From Bombardia bombarda (lineage: Eukaryota > Ascomycota > Sordariomycetes > Sordariales > Lasiosphaeriaceae): a DNA stretch of 64,000 nucleotides. Every line of letters begins with the position of its first letter. Position 1 is the first letter of the stretch. Below, in pieces: positions 59,308 to 64,000 of this stretch. The translations under genes and the position numbers were made by a program. Under the pieces are notes generated by a model that was given only the letters and a program-made list of their open reading frames with translations, made no database searches and had not been told where the DNA came from. The stretch covers positions 3,032,171-3,096,170 of the forward strand of contig JAULSR010000004.1 in the NCBI GenBank assembly GCA_030512295.1, given 5' to 3'.

Positions 59308-60550
59308 TTAGCTGACTTTATATTCGAGAGCGTTGCTTTTTAATATGTTAGTATTAGCTTTATAACGGTTTTAAGCTTATTTTAAAAAAGCGATAACTTT
59401 ATTTTATATTATATAAAATTATTTAATAAGTTTAATAGCGTGGAAAAACTTTTTTTTTAAGCTTTTATAAGCTTAAAGTCCGGGTTTTTATAAAGTTTAA
59501 TGCTTATTTTTAAATGGAAATTATAATTAATAAAAAAAAAAAATATACTAGTTATTTTTAAAAATACGTTATTGCTTACGAATTTTATTAAAAGAAGCTA
59601 ATTTATTTAATTATTTTATATTTAATCGATATAAGTTTATAAATATTATTTTATTTTTATATTTAATCGTTTAATTTAATCGTTAATTTTAGGGTAAAAA
59701 GCGGAAAAAAGGCGTAAAGTAATACTAAGTTTTTTTAAAAATATTTTTATCGGAAACGATTATATTAAAATATTTATAAAATAAATAAATTTATTTAAAG
59801 AATTATTCGGCTAGCTTTAAAGTATTAAAAATAATTATAAATATATAATATTTTATTTTAATAAATTTATTTATAATTATTAAAACGTATTTATAAATTT
59901 TATTAACTTTAATATATATAAGAAAAAAAGTAATATAATTAATAAAAATATTTTTTTATAGAGCTAACGAAATTAATAATAATTTTAAATATCTTTTAAA
60001 TAATAATTTCGGGGTTTTTATTTTATTATATAATAAATAAGCATTATAATAAGCCCGAAAATAATAATTATATTTAACTAATAATAAATACGATTTATAA
60101 AGTTAATTATTTTAATTTTTTTTAGATATCCCTCTAGTTTAGAGGCGTAAATATAATAAATAATTTATAATTAAATTTCGTGGTTTTTTAAGTTAATAAA
60201 GATCCTATTTTTAAAGTAAATTCTTCTAGTTTTTATTATATAATTTATATAAATTATTTATAGTTTTTTCTTTATTTTTAGTAATTATATTTTTTTTTTT
60301 TAAATTTTAATTTATAACGAAATATTCGATAACGTTTTATAAAAAAACTAATTTTTTATAACTTTTATTAATTAAATTATTTAAATATTTAAAAGTATCG
60401 ATATTAATAATATAAAGGTTAGATTTTTCCGATAATAAATTATAATTTATATATAATAATAAAATAACTATTATATTTTTAAGAGTTTTTTCGTTAAAAT
60501 ATTTTAAAAAAGTTTTATTAAATTATTTTAATTTAATTAAAAAACGGATA

Positions 60551-62363
60551 ACGTGGTTTATAAGCGACCCGCGTATATAAGCGACCCGCGCACTTTTAGA
60601 CCGCGTTGCAACCTTTTAATCTTAATACGCGATTTTTTTATAATAACATAATATTTATACAAATAAAAAAAAGTAGAATTACTTTTATTATTAAAGCATT
60701 TCGTATAATAAAAGAAATATTAATCCGATTCGTTATAAAAACGTACGACATCTTTAAAACTACCCTCCGCGATCGAATAAAAGGTTGTATTCCAAAGGCT
60801 AATAAATGTAATGCTTAGTATAATTTGACTTTAATTAAAAAAAAGACCTTTTTATAATATATATTTGATTTAAATACGCGAGGATTTCCGCCCCGGATTA
60901 ACGATGTGCAAAATATAGCCGATCTCCTCCGTAAGACGCGTAGCGCGGAGCTAGTCGGCAAGTAGTGGCTATATAACTTTATATAACGCCACTCCGAGTT
61001 TAAGACGCGTTTTTTATATACATACGATTTCTAAAAGGCTTTCTACGAAAATCTTAATTTAATAAATATATAATTCCAACTTATAATTAATATGCGGGCG
61101 AAATACAGCAATTAAAATTACGACTTTTATAATTTCGACGAAATAAGTTTTATAATAAGGATTATTTATAATAATATAGTTGTTATATATATAAATCGAT
61201 ATAATTAAAATAAATAATTTTAACTTAATAATCGGAAATAGGCGATAATAATCGAATATATAAGTAACGACGGCTTCGTATTATTACTGTTTTTAATTTT
61301 ATAAAATATTAATTATTTTACCTTTTAATATACCGAATGTAACCTTTCTTTTTTTTAAATAATTAAAACTTCGATAAACGGTTAAACGGATAATAATATA
61401 GCTTTAAATTAAATTTAATATTTTAATAAATATATTATTAGCCGGCAAATAAATATATATCGGATAATTATTTTAGACGGCTATAAGAGCTATTTGTCGG
61501 TTTAGTTTAAAGAGTTTTATAAAAAAAAGAATATTATTACTTTTTATTTCTTTATATATTCCTTATATATTACCCAGCCCTTAAATATTAATTATTTTAA
61601 TATATTAAAGCAGATATACGGCCGAGAATTAAAGGCTTTTATTAAAGCTTATATTAATAATATTATTAAAATTAAATTCTTTTTTATATTTAAAACCGCC
61701 TATTTTAATATTATAACAGCCGAAAATATCCAAACTAGTTTTTAAAAAGCTAGCTTAATATTATATAATTTTTAAGTTATTTTATTAAAGCTTAATATTA
61801 AACTACGGACGCTAATATTAATTGGACCACCCTTTTTAAAAGCCGACCTATAACTTTTTTAAAGTTATTTTATAATTAAAGTATATATAGTACTATATTA
61901 TTAAATATTAAAGAAACTTTCTAACTAATATTTTTTTAATTATAAAGTAATTAATAAAAAATATAAAACTAATTACTTACGAAATAACTTTTTTATAAGA
62001 AAAGGTTCGGATATTTCGTAAAGTTAATAAGGTTTTTATAAAGCGTTAGAAAGCTAAGAAAATATATGTATAAGTTAGGGGGTATTTATTATAAAAGATA
62101 CGTTTAGTTTAATTAAATAAAAAATTAATAAAAAAAGGTATTATATAAGTTAGGCCGTCGGGTTTATAACGTTATAAAAAGTGTAATAAAACTAAGTATA
62201 ATATACGAACCTATTAAAAGGCTGAAAAAACTTTAAAAGAAAAGAATATAATTAAGTGTAATTAATTTTCTTATATTATTATAAAATAATTAAGTTAAGA
62301 GGTTGCGATGTAGTTTAAAAGTGCGCGGGTCGCTTATATACGCGGGTCGCTTATGAACCACGT
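60551..62363 (+). mobile_element. pogo/Fot1-type DNA transposon, full length, RIP-damaged
   Basis: 1813 bp with TA target duplication (60549-60550 and 62364-62365). Inverted ends of about 60 bp begin ACGTGGTT and contain two GCGACCCGCG units each. The plus strand holds transposase remains: a Psq/CENPB-type helix-turn-helix reading KTYDIFKTTLRDRIKG (near 60740-60790), RGFPPRIND at about 60890, an FDEISF block where FDETGF is expected, and ILDGYKSY where LDGHGSH is expected. These are DDE-superfamily blocks. Stops and missense changes follow RIP direction. Only the first 70 codons stay open (60606-60818). Confidence 0.9.
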
Positions 62364-63899
62364 TATAATTTTATAGTTTTTTATTATTATTCTTATTTAA
62401 AATATTTTTTAGTTTATAATTAAGCGTATTTAAATAGTAATTCGTTTTTTTAAGTTTATAAATAATAATAAAATTAAATTAAAATAAGAATTTAAATTAA
62501 CGTATTTATTTTAAAGTTAATTATTTTATAATAATAAATGTTTTAAAGTTTTTATAATTAATAATAATTTTAAAAAGCTTTAAAATATTTTCGAATTCTA
62601 GCTATTATTTTTTTAATATTTTAATAATAATTAATAGTTTTTTATTATAAATATTATAGTTATATTTTTACGCGGAATATTTAAATAAAAAATATATAAT
62701 TAAATAAAAAACGTCGTCGTTTTTTTTTATAAAAAAACTCTTTTTATAACTTAATTTAAAACGTTTATTTTAATAATTATAAGTTTAAATTAATTATAAA
62801 TTTTTAATATTAAAGCTATAAAAAATGCTTTTTTAAACTATTTAAATATTTATTAATAATTTAAAGTTTATTTTTAAAGTATATCTTTTTTAATAAAATT
62901 ATAAAATAATTTCGTTATATTAAAAAATTATTTAATAAAATATTAATAAAAATTAATAAATTTTAAAAAATATTAAAGCTATTTTTTTATAATAAATAAA
63001 AGCTAATTAATTATAGCTTTAACTTTTTTATTTTTTATTTTAATATTTTTTAAAAAAATAATAATATTTAATATATATAATATAAAATTTATATTTATTA
63101 ACGTTAATTTATAAACTTATTTCCGAAAGTCGTTTTAATATTATTTATATATATTAAATATATTTTTTTTCGGAATTAAAATAAATTAAAATATCGTTTA
63201 AATATATAGTTATATAATTATTAAATGCTTTATATATATTATTAATATAATATTAAATTATAACTAGTGCTTTTTAAAGGCTAAAAAGAGTTATTAATAA
63301 TTCGTATAAGCCGAAACGGGTAATAAAAGTTATTAATTACTTATAGCTTTCCATTATTTTAATTTTATTAAATATTATTATAATATTTAATTTAATAAAG
63401 ATTTTAATTTTATAAATTATATTTAAAGTTTCGCGTATTAGTAAAAAAAGGTACTTATTTTTTAAAGAGATATTATTAACGCTTCGATAATTTTAATAAA
63501 TATAAACTTTTTTTTTTAGTTTTTTAACTAGGAGTAAAAGTACTACGATTCTTATTAAAAAAAGTTAAATAAACTTTTTTATTAAATTATCGTTTAATTA
63601 ACATTTAATAACTTTTAATTTTATTAATAATATAAGTTTAATTTAAATATATAAAAATTTACTTTTTAAAATAAGTTTATTTTATAATTATAAAATTAAT
63701 AAAACGGTAAAACGTTTACTTTTTAAAAAGTAAATATATTTAAAAATTTATAATATTACTTAAGGATTTTCTTTTTAAGCTTTTTTTTAAATGTATATTT
63801 TTTATTTAATTTAACGAAGAACTATCTAGCATTTTCTTTTATAATCTTCCTTAACGAAATAGCGTTATTAAAACAATAGTCGTTAAATCGTAATAATTG

Positions 63900-64000
63900 T
63901 TAGGGTTAGGGTTAGGGTTAGGGTTAGGGTTAGGGTTAGGGTTAGGGTTAGGGTTAGGGTTAGGGTTAGGGTTAGGGTTAGGGTTAGGGTTAGGGTTAGG
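63900..64000 (+). repeat. Telomere repeat array (TTAGGG)n
   Basis: 101 bases, about 17 perfect TTAGGG units running off the end of the window in the orientation of a right chromosome end. Confidence 0.98.

Larger units (their letters stand above)
58273..63899 (-). mobile_element. Ty3/gypsy element truncated by the telomere
   Basis: Read leftward from the telomere. Reverse transcriptase remains are at about 63560-63250: NKYLFLLIRETLN, FIKLNIIIIFNKIKI, a stop where TGG is expected, and ITRFGLYELLITLF. The element is interrupted by a pogo copy (60551-62363). Integrase remains are at about 60000-59690 (INKFIKIKYYIFI, IVSDKNIF, FTPFFR). A solo LTR sits at 59090-59307. The polypurine tract AAGGGGTAA and the 3' LTR follow at 58273-58490. 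The 5' LTR and upstream coding parts are absent because the TTAGGG array follows directly. Confidence 0.85.

Noticed and set aside
1..64000. CRISPR arrays, operons, ribosome binding sites and riboswitches
   Set aside because: The window is eukaryotic chromosome. No spaced direct-repeat array of that type is present.

Overview
The window is the right-hand end of a chromosome of a filamentous ascomycete, probably a Sordariomycete. It ends in about 17 copies of TTAGGG (63900-64000). Genes carry short introns of mostly 51-160 nt with GTRNGT-type donors and CTRAC-like branch sites. The repeats carry the C:G to T:A damage of repeat-induced point mutation (RIP). The genus cannot be fixed from the sequence.

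Positions 1 to about 45100 are a GC-balanced gene region. In order it holds: an intact solo LTR (1385-1603); a SAM methyltransferase; a CorA-type metal transporter; a decayed amidase; an ADP-ribosylglycohydrolase; a cysteine-rich small secreted protein; the ATRIP-like checkpoint gene rad26 facing the CDP-diacylglycerol synthase gene CDS1 across a shared promoter region; a tiny two-EF-hand protein; an APC-family amino-acid/GABA/choline permease; a second small secreted protein; a peroxisomal 3-ketoacyl-CoA thiolase with a PTS2; a GH128-type glucanase with a GPI-like tail; a secreted DUF1996 protein; an aldehyde dehydrogenase; an NB-ARC/TPR STAND (NLR-like) protein; two miniature TA-flanked inverted-repeat elements; an OPT oligopeptide transporter; a CE5 acetylxylan esterase; and a GT32/capsular-type glycosyltransferase. 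Core genes (rad26, CDS1, thiolase) lie among accessory genes (secreted hydrolases, secreted small proteins, an NLR, transporters), and the accessory share rises toward the telomere.

Positions 45.4-63.9 kb are one AT-rich, gene-free block built entirely of mobile elements. First comes a complete but RIP-destroyed Ty3/gypsy element with two 235-bp LTRs (45587-51362). Next is a four-level nest: a copia element (from 51561) interrupted by a pogo/Fot1-type DNA transposon (52203-57523), which holds a second copia element (53166-56635), which holds a solo LTR of the gypsy family (54382-54619). Last is a second gypsy element in the opposite direction (58273 to the telomere). It carries a solo LTR and a second pogo copy and is cut off by the telomere repeats. 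Target-site duplications and uninterrupted sister copies let each insertion site be read directly.

Three conserved genes (rad26, CDS1, the NLR) each need a single-base frame correction next to a homopolymer. Assembly indels are the simplest explanation. No complete novel defence or biosynthetic system was found. The points of most interest are the readable TE stratigraphy, the telomere-capped retrotransposon, two new-looking MITE families, a GC-AG intron directly after a start codon, and a 12-nt microexon.
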